Source: Pokkaliibacter sp046614695 (GTDB lineage: Bacteria > Pseudomonadota > Gammaproteobacteria > Pseudomonadales > Balneatricaceae). Taken from it: 64,000 bases of DNA. Positions 43,954 through 52,511 of this stretch are shown here, one piece after another (position 1 is the first letter of the stretch; each line of letters starts with the position of its first letter). The notes beneath the pieces were generated by a model. It saw nothing but the letters and a program-made list of their open reading frames with translations. It was not told the DNA's origin and made no database searches. The DNA lies in NCBI RefSeq assembly GCF_046614695.1, contig NZ_JBKKHQ010000016.1, forward strand, positions 62,001-126,000, given 5' to 3'. The translations under genes and the position numbers were made by a program.

Positions 43954-45318
43954 TTAGCTTTCACTGGCTTCCTGTAGATAATCCCGGCGGTCGAGGCCGT
44001 ATTTGCGCATCTTGTCCGAGAGGGTCTTGCGCGGCACGTTCAGGGCTTCCATTGTCGCCTTGATGGAGCCGCCTTGGCGCTCAAGCTCGGTCTGAATCAG
44101 CATGCGCTCAAAGCGTTCGATCTGTTCGGGCAGGGACAGCGGGCTGGCAGGCGCGTTATCCATCAGCCGGTCGAACTCAAAGGAGCAGGCATCTCCCAGC
44201 AGGACATGACGCTCGGCAAGGTTGCGCAGTTCGCGGACGTTGCCCGGCCAGTCATGGGTCATCAGTGCATGAATCTGGCTGGCCGTCAGTGGCTGCACCT
44301 CACGCTTGTAATGGGCGGAGGAGATCAGGGCAAAGTGATGGAACAGCAGGGGAATGTCATCGCGGCGCTGGCGCAGCGGTGGAATATGAATCTCGACAAT
44401 ATTCAGGCGGTAGTAGAGATCTTTCCTGAACTGGCCCTGCTCAGCCAGTGCCAGCAGATCAACCTTGGTGGCCGCAATAATTCGCACATCCAGAGGGATC
44501 AGCTCGTTAGAGCCCAGACGCTCGATGGCGCGTTCCTCTAATACCCGCAGCAGCTTGATCTGCAGGCTCATGGGCATGCTTTCGATTTCATCCAGAAACA
44601 GCGTGCCTTTATCGGCGTGCTCAAACTTGCCGATGCGCTTTTGCTTGGCATCGGTGAAAGCGCCTTGTTCGTGGCCGAAAAGCTCACTTTCCATGATGGT
44701 TTCTGCCACCGCGCCGCAGTTGATGGCGACGAAGTTCTGCTGATGGCGCGGACTGTTCTCGTGCAGATAGCGGGCGATCAGCTCTTTGCCGGTGCCGGTT
44801 TCACCGTGCAGCATCACATCGGCAGAGGTTGGCCCGACCTGATGAATCAGGCGGCGCATCTGCTGCATCACCGGAGTCTTGCCGTGAATGCGGGGGCCAA
44901 GCGAGCTGTGCGTCGCCAGCTCTTCGCGAAGGGCGCGGTTTTCCAGCGTGAGAGAGCGCTTTTCCATCGCCCGGCGCACAACATCCAACAGCACATCGGC
45001 AGGGAAGGGCTTCTCGATAAAGTCGTAGGCGCCATCGCGCATGGCATTCACGGCCATGGAAATATCGCCGTGGCCGGTAATCAGAATCACCGGCAGGTCA
45101 TGATCAAAGCTGTGCACCTGCTGCATCAGCGCCAGCCCATCCTGCCCCGGCAGGTTGATGTCAGTGATGACGACACCCGGCCAGTCCGCTGTCAGGGAAG
45201 GGCGAACCGTTTCGGCGCAGGCGTGGCAGACCACGTCGTAACCGGCCAGTTCCAGCGTTTGGCTGACTGCCACCCGGATGTGTTCTTCATCGTCGATAAA
45301 GATGATCGGCAAGGACAT
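43954..45318 (-). CDS. Sigma-54-dependent response regulator, DctD type
   Basis: A 454-residue NtrC-family activator. It has an N-terminal receiver (phospho-acceptor Asp53 in ITDINLPGQDG), a central AAA+ domain (Walker A GETGTGKELIA, Walker B LFLDEIESMP) and a Fis-type HTH (KATMEALNVPRKTLSDKMRK) typical of DctD. The sigma-54 contact loop reads GAFTDA rather than the usual GAFTGA. In most genomes a DctB-type sensor kinase gene is adjacent; here none is, so it is an orphan. It probably activates C4-dicarboxylate or related transport genes, inferred from family only. Confidence 0.9.
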   Translation of the reverse strand: MSLPIIFIDDEEHIRVAVSQTLELAGYDVVCHACAETVRPSLTADWPGVVITDINLPGQDGLALMQQVHSFDHDLPVILITGHGDISMAVNAMRDGAYDFIEKPFPADVLLDVVRRAMEKRSLTLENRALREELATHSSLGPRIHGKTPVMQQMRRLIHQVGPTSADVMLHGETGTGKELIARYLHENSPRHQQNFVAINCGAVAETIMESELFGHEQGAFTDAKQKRIGKFEHADKGTLFLDEIESMPMSLQIKLLRVLEERAIERLGSNELIPLDVRIIAATKVDLLALAEQGQFRKDLYYRLNIVEIHIPPLRQRRDDIPLLFHHFALISSAHYKREVQPLTASQIHALMTHDWPGNVRELRNLAERHVLLGDACSFEFDRLMDNAPASPLSLPEQIERFERMLIQTELERQGGSIKATMEALNVPRKTLSDKMRKYGLDRRDYLQEASES

Positions 45319-45409
45319 GCCTGGCTCCCTGATTCACTCGTTGCGCTTGCATATTAGCAAAGATACCGTCACAAAGGGCCCATGGCTGGCAGCTCAGCAA
45401 GGAGAAAGT

Positions 45410-46372
45410 ATGCTCAGAATTAGCCACAGCGTTCCCGGTCAGGGAACGGTCGTGACGGAAAATGTTCTACCCGAAACCTGGCCACCGGCTCCGGATGAAA
45501 GCATGTGGATCGACATTGGGGCGATGGATCCGCAGCAGGAAATGCAGGTGTTACTGGCGATGGGGATTGATGCCCTGACGGTCGAGGACATCCAGCATCC
45601 GCGTAAGCCGCCGAAGCTTGAGTACCACGATAATTACACTTTCGTGCTGCTGCGCGGTATGGATCAGGAAAGCACCAGCCAGAACCTGAAAACCCTGCAG
45701 ATCTCCTTTGTGATCGGTAAAAACTTTCTGATTACCCGCCACATGGGCCGCTCCCGCAGTGTCGAGCACAACTGGCAGGACATGACGACCCGCCCGGAAG
45801 TGGCGATTGACCCTCAGGCCATTGCCTGGCGAATCATGCAGCGGGTTCAGGACCGCTACGTGCCACTGCTGATGGATCTGGAAAGCCGTCTGGGTGAGAT
45901 CGAGGAAGAGCTGGCTGAAAACGCCAATGATGAGTTGCTGTCTGAACTGATCGGTTATAAGACCCGCCTTCGTCGCCTGCGCCGGACCTTCAATTATCAC
46001 GAGCGTCTGTTTAACGAGTGGGAAGAGGATTTGCAGGAGGAGAATGGTGGCGAGAGTAATCGCACTATGCTGCGCTTGTGGGAATCTGCCGAACGGTTAC
46101 AGAGTCTGACGACCCTCTATTACGACTGGGTCGGTGACTTGTCTGACGGTTATATCTCGCTGGCGTCACACCGCCTGAACAACATCATGAAGGTGCTGAC
46201 GATCATTACCGCGATTTTCGTACCACTGAGCTTTTTGGCGGGGCTCTATGGCATGAACTTCGACAATATCCCTGAGCTGCACACACACTACGGCTACTTC
46301 GTACTGCTTGGCGTGATGCTGGCACTGGCGGTTGGCCTGCTCTGGGGCTTTCGAAAAGCCAAATGGATTTAG
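45410..46372 (+). CDS. corA: CorA-family divalent cation transporter
   Basis: A 320-residue CorA-type channel. A large cytoplasmic domain (residues 1-255) is followed by two C-terminal membrane helices, with the family pore motif YGMNF between them and a basic C-terminus (GFRKAKWI). It forms pentamers that pass Mg, Co or Ni; ZntB relatives move zinc, and sequence alone does not settle the ion. The ATG at 45410 has AAGGAGAAA just upstream, so the longer open frame is rejected. Confidence 0.92.
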   Translation: MLRISHSVPGQGTVVTENVLPETWPPAPDESMWIDIGAMDPQQEMQVLLAMGIDALTVEDIQHPRKPPKLEYHDNYTFVLLRGMDQESTSQNLKTLQISFVIGKNFLITRHMGRSRSVEHNWQDMTTRPEVAIDPQAIAWRIMQRVQDRYVPLLMDLESRLGEIEEELAENANDELLSELIGYKTRLRRLRRTFNYHERLFNEWEEDLQEENGGESNRTMLRLWESAERLQSLTTLYYDWVGDLSDGYISLASHRLNNIMKVLTIITAIFVPLSFLAGLYGMNFDNIPELHTHYGYFVLLGVMLALAVGLLWGFRKAKWI

Positions 46373-46683
46373 CCCTGTCTCCGGCCTGGCAGGGAACTCG
46401 CAATGAGTTGTCTGCGGGCCGTCAAGGCTGACGGTGTGGGTGTCGTCGCTGGCGGTGGCGTCACCCGATAGTGATTGCTTCTGCTGTTACCTTAAACGTA
46501 CTACTGCGTATGACTTGATGATGCGCCGGTAAGCTGTTTCTTCAGAAAATCGCGTCCTTCGCAAAATCGCGGCAGAAAGGTGGTGTTTTCTGCCTGCCCG
46601 GGCTGAAGAGCTGACCCAACATCAGCTCTTCAGGGATGGGCAACAGAGGCGCAAGGCCTCACTGCGCCAGGCGCAGTTGTAAA
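46373..46683. other. Intergenic region with a long perfect hairpin (46603-46633)
   Basis: A 311-bp spacer between convergent genes. CTGAAGAGCTGA / TCAGCTCTTCAG is a perfect 12-bp stem with a seven-base loop that lacks a T-run on either side. It may act as a 3'-end hairpin for the secreted-protein gene. No gene is seen. Confidence 0.6.
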
Positions 46684-47694
46684 TCAGGAGAACGGGGGAG
46701 GATCACTCTTGCCAGTGGCGGCCTTGTAACCCTCGGTGACTGCCGTCTCGATGCCTTCACGAATACCCAAACGGGCAATACCCGCTGGTCCCTGCAGAAT
46801 TGCAGGAATCGCTTTGGCCATACCCTTTCCATAACCCTCAGCAGCCTTGGCAAAAGAGTCGCCCAGTGAGCGGCCTTCACCGAAACCTTCCAGGGTTGGG
46901 CCCCAAACGGTACCCAGAATCGGGATCTTGGACAGCACTTTACCGACTTCACCCACGAACCACTGGAAGTTGTCCTTGTTGGAGCCATCCTTGCGGACAT
47001 GGGAGTCAGTGGTCTGGTCAAGCTGACGCTCGCCATCACCACAAATGGCATCAAAGCCTTTCTCGGCAAAGTCCTTAACCATACCGGCTTCAGTACCGTG
47101 ACGAGCATCACCATCACTGGTGATACCTTCGATGTTGCCATCGCCGGCGCAGTCACGTTCGTCACCATCACGGTCTTTGGTGCAGTCGATGTAGTTCAGT
47201 ACTTTCGCTGCCTTGTACGCAGCATCAGCACGTTTTTGCGGATCAGGCTCGTTCTCCCAATCACCGCAACGCTCTTTCAGCTGGTCTTTCTTGATGTCTT
47301 TCTGATCGCCCAGGTTCTTCAGAACCGGGTTGTCATTAATGATCTGATCAGCATTGCGCTTGTCGCTGGCGGGGCGTTGGCAGTTGGCTTCAGTGGGTTT
47401 CTCCAGGATGTTGGCTTCACCCTGTCCACCTTGAGTAAAGCGGTTCATCACCTTCATTGCGCCTTCGGACAAGTCCAACTGGGATGCCATGTTGGCACCA
47501 TCCATACGCTTCTGGGTGAAATCATCCACTTTAGGTTGTTGCTGAGCTTGAAAGTCCACAGCACCGGTACCGGTAGGGAGTTGGGTTCCCTGAGTACCTT
47601 GACCTTCGGCTTTATTAAACAGGTTATCGATTGTGCTCGAGATCACAGACTCGATGGACTGTGGCTTCTCTGCACCTTGCGTTGAAATCTGCAT
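46684..47694 (-). CDS. Candidate type III secreted protein, Asp/Gly-rich
   Basis: A 336-residue protein of no recognised family. The N-terminus is polar (MQISTQGAEKPQSIESVISS) without a Sec signal. The middle is strongly acidic and contains seven cysteines (for example CTKDRDGDERDCAGDG), and the C-terminal 100 residues are Gly/Ala-rich with hydrophobic stretches (VGKVLSKIPILGTVWGPTLE, GMAKAIPAILQGPAGIARLG) that could meet a membrane. A HrpL-like box with perfect -35 GGAACC lies 59 bases before the ATG at 47694. It is divergent from the effector-like array. A translocator or effector role is inference; the cysteines argue against a classic harpin. Confidence 0.65.
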   Translation of the reverse strand: MQISTQGAEKPQSIESVISSTIDNLFNKAEGQGTQGTQLPTGTGAVDFQAQQQPKVDDFTQKRMDGANMASQLDLSEGAMKVMNRFTQGGQGEANILEKPTEANCQRPASDKRNADQIINDNPVLKNLGDQKDIKKDQLKERCGDWENEPDPQKRADAAYKAAKVLNYIDCTKDRDGDERDCAGDGNIEGITSDGDARHGTEAGMVKDFAEKGFDAICGDGERQLDQTTDSHVRKDGSNKDNFQWFVGEVGKVLSKIPILGTVWGPTLEGFGEGRSLGDSFAKAAEGYGKGMAKAIPAILQGPAGIARLGIREGIETAVTEGYKAATGKSDPPPFS

Positions 47695-47752
47695 GGTGAA
47701 AACCTCGCCTTTCAATATGAAGTTACCCTTTCGGGACCTCTGTTGCCTGAAT

Positions 47753-47780
47753 TGAGTCGCTGTACGTGTTCAGGGGTTCC
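47753..47780 (-). promoter_or_regulatory. HrpL-box-like promoter of the gene at 46684
   Basis: Minus strand: GGAACC, 15 bases, CGACTCA. One mismatch to the Pseudomonas HrpL box GGAACC-N15/16-CCACNNA. It lies 59 bases before the start codon. Confidence 0.65.
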
Positions 47781-48157
47781 TCGAATGAATGGGCAAAAAA
47801 TGTGCAGGTTTGGGTTTTATGTGTACGCCGGGGTGGTGTGTTTCGAAAGTTTGTAGCACCTCAACTCCCCAATCGCCTGCTATTAAAGGGGTTATGATGG
47901 TATATCCTGAGGTTATGGGTTGTGTATGAGATAATTATCCCGCTGCTTTTTTTCTAATGCGGCGCAAAAAAACTGTCCATTAAGATGAAAAAGTGTCGGA
48001 AATAGGCGAAGGCTGGTGAGCTAAGTCTGGGCGCAGGCAGCTTTTTGGCGTAATTTGTCGTGTCCTGCGGTGCTATTAAGTGAAATGCTGTTCTGTCATG
48101 CAGTGTGCAACGCTGTTCCTTGGATTGATCATTCAGTGATCTTTTCTGGTTAAAAAA

Positions 48158-48185
48158 GGAACTGGGACAGGGTTGCGGTCACTTA
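48158..48185 (+). promoter_or_regulatory. HrpL-box-like promoter of the first array gene
   Basis: GGAACT, 15 bases, TCACTTA, 56 bases before the ATG at 48242. Both half-elements and the spacing are identical to the site at 59689. Confidence 0.6.
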
Positions 48186-48241
48186 AATCTCAGCAAGTTA
48201 TCTGTGCAGCAAAAGTTGTTGTGCCGCCACAGGAGCCGCCG

Positions 48242-49153
48242 ATGCCCGTTACTCTGGGACAGACGTATAATCATTACCTTGCCAATGGCCATTCATCAGC
48301 CAGCAACGGGAATGCTTCTCCCACGAAAACGGCCAGTCAGGCGGTCGTTCACAACGTGAACGCCTCGACCATGGACAAACTGCAGCTTTCCTCTGCAGTC
48401 GCGAAAACCATAGGAACCCTCTGTGATCGCAGTAATCAGCTGGATCACATCTACATGACCAACGGGGATTCCAACTTTCGCAGTGCCACCATTCGTCGCT
48501 ACGATTTAAGCGGCGATATGATGCGCAATCATGTGTTTTCGGGTGCCTGTGATGAAATGCGCGATTTTTCCGAACACGTGTTGTCGGCGGTCATGAACCA
48601 GCGACGCGATTATAATCGCAGCCACAGCAGTGCTTCGCGCCTGCCGACTCATGCGGTGACGGTGGGTGAGTTAACCGATGTACATGGCTTTGCCATGTTG
48701 GGTGACCCCCGCGAAAAACCTGCATCGCAGGTGGCCGTGGTGGATGGCTGGGTGATGAACCCGAGCGCGGTGACGCTGGATAACTACCTGTTCAGCGGAT
48801 CGTTAAGTGTAAGTTCATCAACCACGCAGGAACCGTCACGCTACCTTAATAAGGTGGTGGAAAAATACAGTCTCTCGCAGCTGGAAGAGACCCATTACGG
48901 GCGATCACGCTCAAGTAAAGAGCGTGATAACTGGCGAGAGCAGCTGAAGGACCATATCGCGGCGGGGAATGTCGAGATCTGGGATACCCGATACAGTGAC
49001 CGAACGCCGGATAAACTGGCCTTCTATAAAACCGGGGATCAGGGCGCCGTCAGCTTTGACTACCTGCCGCGGCAGGAGATTGAACAAAAGAATGCACTGC
49101 ATGCGCAGGCGGTGGCTTCCTCCTGGGGAAGGCTGACTGGCGCAGGCAGTTAA
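48242..49153 (+). CDS. Array protein 1: Cys-His-Asp effector-like paralog
   Basis: The first of seven paralogs of no known family (303 residues). It keeps the shared core: LQLSSAVAKTIGTLC, NQLDHIY, then Cys103 in SGACDEM, His148 in VHGFAMLGDPR and Asp168 in VVDGWVM, followed by SFDYLPRQE near the end. It is the most divergent copy: the usual GNCGE is GACDE, the Asp before His is Val, and RPSAHT is NPSAVT. N-terminus polar, no signal peptide. The ATG at 48242 has AGGAG upstream and is 56 bases after a Hrp-like box. Cys/His/Asp order suggests a papain- or transglutaminase-like hydrolase/transferase delivered by type III secretion (inference). Confidence 0.75.
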   Translation: MPVTLGQTYNHYLANGHSSASNGNASPTKTASQAVVHNVNASTMDKLQLSSAVAKTIGTLCDRSNQLDHIYMTNGDSNFRSATIRRYDLSGDMMRNHVFSGACDEMRDFSEHVLSAVMNQRRDYNRSHSSASRLPTHAVTVGELTDVHGFAMLGDPREKPASQVAVVDGWVMNPSAVTLDNYLFSGSLSVSSSTTQEPSRYLNKVVEKYSLSQLEETHYGRSRSSKERDNWREQLKDHIAAGNVEIWDTRYSDRTPDKLAFYKTGDQGAVSFDYLPRQEIEQKNALHAQAVASSWGRLTGAGS

Positions 49154-49177
49154 GCGATTACGAGCAAAAATTTCAGA

Positions 49178-49246
49178 ACGACAGCTCAGGTTTCCACTAC
49201 CCTGAGTTGTAAGTCAGTATGAAAAGCGGAACGTACCTAAACGTTC
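49178..49246 (+). promoter_or_regulatory. Hairpins between array gene 1 and the Cys-free secreted-type gene
   Basis: Two dyads: CTCAGG / CCTGAG around 49191-49206, and GAACGT-acctaa-ACGTTC at 49229-49246 just before the GAGGAGA ribosome binding site of the next gene. They could modulate read-through or translation. Confidence 0.35.
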
Positions 49247-49259
49247 GAGGAGACTGCCC

Positions 49260-49901
49260 ATGCCAATTCAGGGTTCACATTTAAGTAACGCGCAGCTTCA
49301 TGCGCTGGCGCAGTCCCAAACCCTGCCGAAAGCTCAGGATGCGCACGTCCGCACCGGCGGAGCCAATATTGGCAGTCAGGGCGTGGTTGCAGGCAAGCTG
49401 CTTTCCGGTTTGTCCAAGGCGCTGGAGAGTCTGAGTAATGCCGGCGCGATTTCCTCGGCGATCAGTTCTGTTCCGGTAAAAAATCCAAAAATGCAGATTG
49501 TGGCACTGATTGCCGCGCCGCTGGCGGACAGCATTGCTTCCGTGGCATCCAGTCTGCTGGCCAAAACCAGTCAGAACATGCTGGAAGGTCGTAATAACGC
49601 GCTGATTGGTGATACCCACGGCGATATGCTGCTGGACGATATGCACGGCAGTAATCCAACCCACGGGCCGGATGAAGCCAACGATTACATGGATTCGTTG
49701 ATGGACCGCATGGGGGGGATGGACGATAAGTTCTCCGCTCAGGTGGAAGGCTTTTCCATGCAGAATCTTGCCAATGCTGGTGCTGCGGCAACTAACGCTT
49801 CTGCCCGTCAGGATCGCCAGCCAATGATGCCGACCGGCCTCAGTCATCTGAATCTGCAAAACCTGCCCAGTGGTGGCGGTGGCAGTACCTCTCACGAATA
49901 A
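49260..49901 (+). CDS. Candidate secreted harpin/translocator-like protein
   Basis: A 213-residue protein without cysteine or tryptophan and with one tyrosine, rich in Ser, Ala, Gly, Asn and Met. One hydrophobic stretch (about 78-103, IVALIAAPLADSIASVASSLL) is flanked by polar sequence, and the end is GGGGSTSHE. No Sec signal. Such composition is typical of harpins and small type III translocators, but I recognise no family. It follows array gene 1 by 107 bp, has GAGGAGA before its ATG, and is followed by a strong hairpin, so it is probably the last gene of the operon started by the box at 48158. Confidence 0.65.
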   Translation: MPIQGSHLSNAQLHALAQSQTLPKAQDAHVRTGGANIGSQGVVAGKLLSGLSKALESLSNAGAISSAISSVPVKNPKMQIVALIAAPLADSIASVASSLLAKTSQNMLEGRNNALIGDTHGDMLLDDMHGSNPTHGPDEANDYMDSLMDRMGGMDDKFSAQVEGFSMQNLANAGAAATNASARQDRQPMMPTGLSHLNLQNLPSGGGGSTSHE

Positions 49902-49932
49902 GCAGGCCTGAGTTTTCATCAGGCGTTCACCC

Positions 49933-49966
49933 GTAAGCCAGAGCCTTGTGTTCTGGCTTACGTGTT
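49933..49966 (+). terminator. Terminator after the harpin-like gene
   Basis: Perfect 10-bp stem GTAAGCCAGA / TCTGGCTTAC with a nine-base loop, followed by GTGTTTT. Confidence 0.75.
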
Positions 49967-50062
49967 TTCGGTGGCGACGTTACTGCCCACCGGTTGATCA
50001 CGGCCAGTGTTCAGGCTGGCTGGTAACGGATGATGGGTTCATCCAGCAAGAGGTTAGACGTT

Positions 50063-51151
50063 ATGGCTTTGACTACCCTGCGTGGCCATCTCGATCACTA
50101 TCAGGCTTACGGATCTTCCCAGGCGTCCTCTCTTCATGTTCGCCGTACCAAGGCAGACACGCAGTATCGCGCTGTTCACAAAGTCACGGATAAGGTTTAT
50201 GACCGTCTGGCACTGTCCAGTCAGGTGGCAAAAACCATTGATGCGCTCTGCTCCAAGGGCAATCAGCTCGACAGCCTTTATGAGTATTCCGGTGTGGAAG
50301 CGTATCGGGTTGATGCCATGCGCGATCTCAATCTGGGCACTGATCCGGTCAAGCATCGGGTGTTCTCCGGCAACTGCGGTGAGCTTGCCGACTTTGGCGA
50401 GCACATCCTCGCTGCGGTCAACGCCATGCGTGCGCAGAAGCAACAAACCACCGGGGAAAAGCAGGACATTATTCCTGTGACCATGGCCCACTGGGTGGGT
50501 GATCATGCCTTCCCGATGCTGGGAGACCCACGCGTCAGCAAGCCCAAGCATGTCGTCACGGTCGATGGCTGGGTCATGCGCCCTTCGGCCCACACGCTCG
50601 CGAACTCGGCCTTTCTGCAAGGCGGCATGCAGGTGCATTCCTCTACCCTGAAAGAACCCGAAAGTTATCTCGATCAAGTCCTGAGCCGCTCCAGTCTGCA
50701 GGAGTTGGAGCATCAGTACGAAGGCCGTCCGCGAACCAGTGAAGAGCACCAGAAGTGGTATCAGGAGCTGCGTGAAGACATCGTCAATGGCGACTTCAAA
50801 CTCTGGGATCATCAGTATTCTGATGCCAATCACAGTGCCTTGAACTTCTATGAAAGCCCCAGCAATAGCGCGGTGAATTATGACTTCCTGCCCAAGGCAG
50901 AGATGCTGGCGAAGTGGAATACCCATGTGAATGCCAAAGGCTCAGACTTTGCTCAGGCGCTGAATGAGCGCTATCTGCGGGAGGCGGAGGAAGAAGCGCT
51001 GGAAGAGGATGCGCTTTACGGTTCGGGTGATGAGGATGATTACTTTGCGCAGGCATCCTCTGCGGCGACCAGTTCTGAGGCCACCAGTACGGCCACTACG
51101 CCTTATTCCTGGCACAGCGCCGTGGCTTCGCCATCCGATCGGGAAAGGTAA
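50063..51151 (+). CDS. Array protein 2: Cys-His-Asp effector-like paralog with acidic tail
   Basis: A 362-residue paralog. The core has LALSSQVAKTIDALC, KGNQLDSLY, Cys105 (SGNCGELADF), His148 (VGDHAFPMLGDPR), Asp168 (TVDGWVMRPSAHT), FKLWDHQYSD and VNYDFLPKAE. After the core, about residue 310, it has an extra tail: a Glu-rich helix (EEEALEED) and a Ser/Thr/Ala-rich low-complexity end. The ATG at 50063 (MALTTLRGHLDHYQAYG) parallels the starts of the other paralogs and has AGAGG upstream. A terminator separates it from the gene before; no Hrp-like box is visible directly upstream, so its promoter is unclear. Confidence 0.75.
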   Translation: MALTTLRGHLDHYQAYGSSQASSLHVRRTKADTQYRAVHKVTDKVYDRLALSSQVAKTIDALCSKGNQLDSLYEYSGVEAYRVDAMRDLNLGTDPVKHRVFSGNCGELADFGEHILAAVNAMRAQKQQTTGEKQDIIPVTMAHWVGDHAFPMLGDPRVSKPKHVVTVDGWVMRPSAHTLANSAFLQGGMQVHSSTLKEPESYLDQVLSRSSLQELEHQYEGRPRTSEEHQKWYQELREDIVNGDFKLWDHQYSDANHSALNFYESPSNSAVNYDFLPKAEMLAKWNTHVNAKGSDFAQALNERYLREAEEEALEEDALYGSGDEDDYFAQASSAATSSEATSTATTPYSWHSAVASPSDRER

Positions 51152-51247
51152 TAAAAGCTCGTGATGTGTCCGTGACAGGACCGACGTTTCGATGCTGTCG
51201 CGTAAGACCGTCAACACGTATTTAGCAGGAAAGATGTAAGTAGCGTT

Positions 51248-52453
51248 ATGACAGTAAGAACGGTTCGTGAGGGCATTATTCATTATCGGGAAACCGCGCA
51301 TTCCGGCGCGAATAATGCCGCCTGTACCAAGCCTAATGCCCAATACCGGCGGATCAATGAGGCAACCGAAACCACCATGGGACGTCTGCAGCTCTCCAGC
51401 GCCGTCGGCAAGACGATTGATAGCCTCTGCGTGAAGGGCAATCAGCTTGATGATGTCTATGAGACCCATGGTGAAGCGAAATACCGGGTATCCATGCTTC
51501 GCCGTCACAAGCTGAGCAGTAACCAGCATGCCCATGGGCTCTTCGCCGGCTATTGCGGTGAAATGTCCGGTTTCGCTGAACGTATCCTCGCGGCGGTCAT
51601 GAGTGACCGTCGTCATGCCAATCGCAAGGAGGGACAGAGCTTTGAAACCCCTCCGATCACCCTGGCGAGCTGGGAAGGTGACCATGCCTTTGCAATGCTG
51701 GGCGACCCCCGTAAAGACAAACAAACCACGGTCGTGCCTGTCGATGGCTGGGTGATGCGCCCGGCGGCACACACGCTCAACAATAGTGCCTTTACCGGCA
51801 CCCTGAAGGTGTACAGCAGCACCCGGCAGGTGCCTGGGCGCTATCTCGACAAGGTGGTGCAGGAATGGTCGCTGGATGAGGTCGAGAAAAAGTACGAGCG
51901 CAGTGGTAAGGCCCGCAGTACCAAGCAACGGGACAAGTACTACGATGCGCTGAAAAAGGATGTTTCCCGGGGGCGGATGAAGATCTGGGACCATCAATGG
52001 TCCGACCAGAGCCGCTCCACCGTGCAGTATTATCAGGCGCCGGGCGGCGAAGCCATCAGCTATGACTATCTGCCCAAAGACGAGCTGGAACTCAAGATCG
52101 AGCAACACCGAGATGCACGGAATTCAGGTTTATCCCGAACGCTGGATCAGTATCTGGGGCGTTCTGGTCGCCGTCAGGTGGAGGAAGAACGCGCTATTGT
52201 CAGTGGTGATGATGACAGTAGTGGAGAGGAAATTTCGCGACCCACATTGCCGGAAGCCACCGACAGTGAAAGCGATGGCGAGGCCGCAGGTGCCGCGTCC
52301 GTTACCAGCCCGACGTTGCTGTCCCGGCAGCCGACGGGTTCTTTGGAAGAATCGACAAGGCGTCTGGCGCTTCCGGAAGATACCGACAGTGATGAAGTTT
52401 ATGACACCGATGACGACAGGGATGCAGATGCGGGCCGTGACCACGAAGACTAG
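51248..52453 (+). CDS. Array protein 3: Cys-His-Asp effector-like paralog with long acidic tail
   Basis: A 401-residue paralog, the longest. The core has LQLSSAVGKTIDSLC, KGNQLDDVY, Cys103 (AGYCGEMSGF, Tyr in place of Asn), His146 (EGDHAFAMLGDPR), Asp166 (PVDGWVMRPAAHT), MKIWDHQWSD and ISYDYLPKDE. From about residue 300 an extra tail begins, very rich in Asp, Glu and Ser (SGDDDSSGEE, then DTDDDRDADAGRDHED), probably disordered. It lies 96 bp after array gene 2 and 58 bp before array gene 4, so the three may be one operon. Confidence 0.75.
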   Translation: MTVRTVREGIIHYRETAHSGANNAACTKPNAQYRRINEATETTMGRLQLSSAVGKTIDSLCVKGNQLDDVYETHGEAKYRVSMLRRHKLSSNQHAHGLFAGYCGEMSGFAERILAAVMSDRRHANRKEGQSFETPPITLASWEGDHAFAMLGDPRKDKQTTVVPVDGWVMRPAAHTLNNSAFTGTLKVYSSTRQVPGRYLDKVVQEWSLDEVEKKYERSGKARSTKQRDKYYDALKKDVSRGRMKIWDHQWSDQSRSTVQYYQAPGGEAISYDYLPKDELELKIEQHRDARNSGLSRTLDQYLGRSGRRQVEEERAIVSGDDDSSGEEISRPTLPEATDSESDGEAAGAASVTSPTLLSRQPTGSLEESTRRLALPEDTDSDEVYDTDDDRDADAGRDHED

Positions 52454-52511
52454 TTAAAAGCCGTGGCGTAAGGTGAGTGATCGCCTGACGTTGGTGAAGG
52501 GGAGAAGCGTT

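Larger units (their letters stand above)
47695..48241. other. Divergent promoter region with two Hrp-like boxes
   Basis: A 547-bp spacer without genes. It holds one Hrp-type box per direction (47753-47780 minus, 48158-48185 plus). Confidence 0.65.

Noticed and set aside
49216..49247. GGAACG at 49228 as another Hrp-like box before the harpin-like gene
   Set aside because: No matching CCAC-type -10 element at 15-17 bases; it is half of a GAACGT/ACGTTC dyad next to the ribosome binding site.
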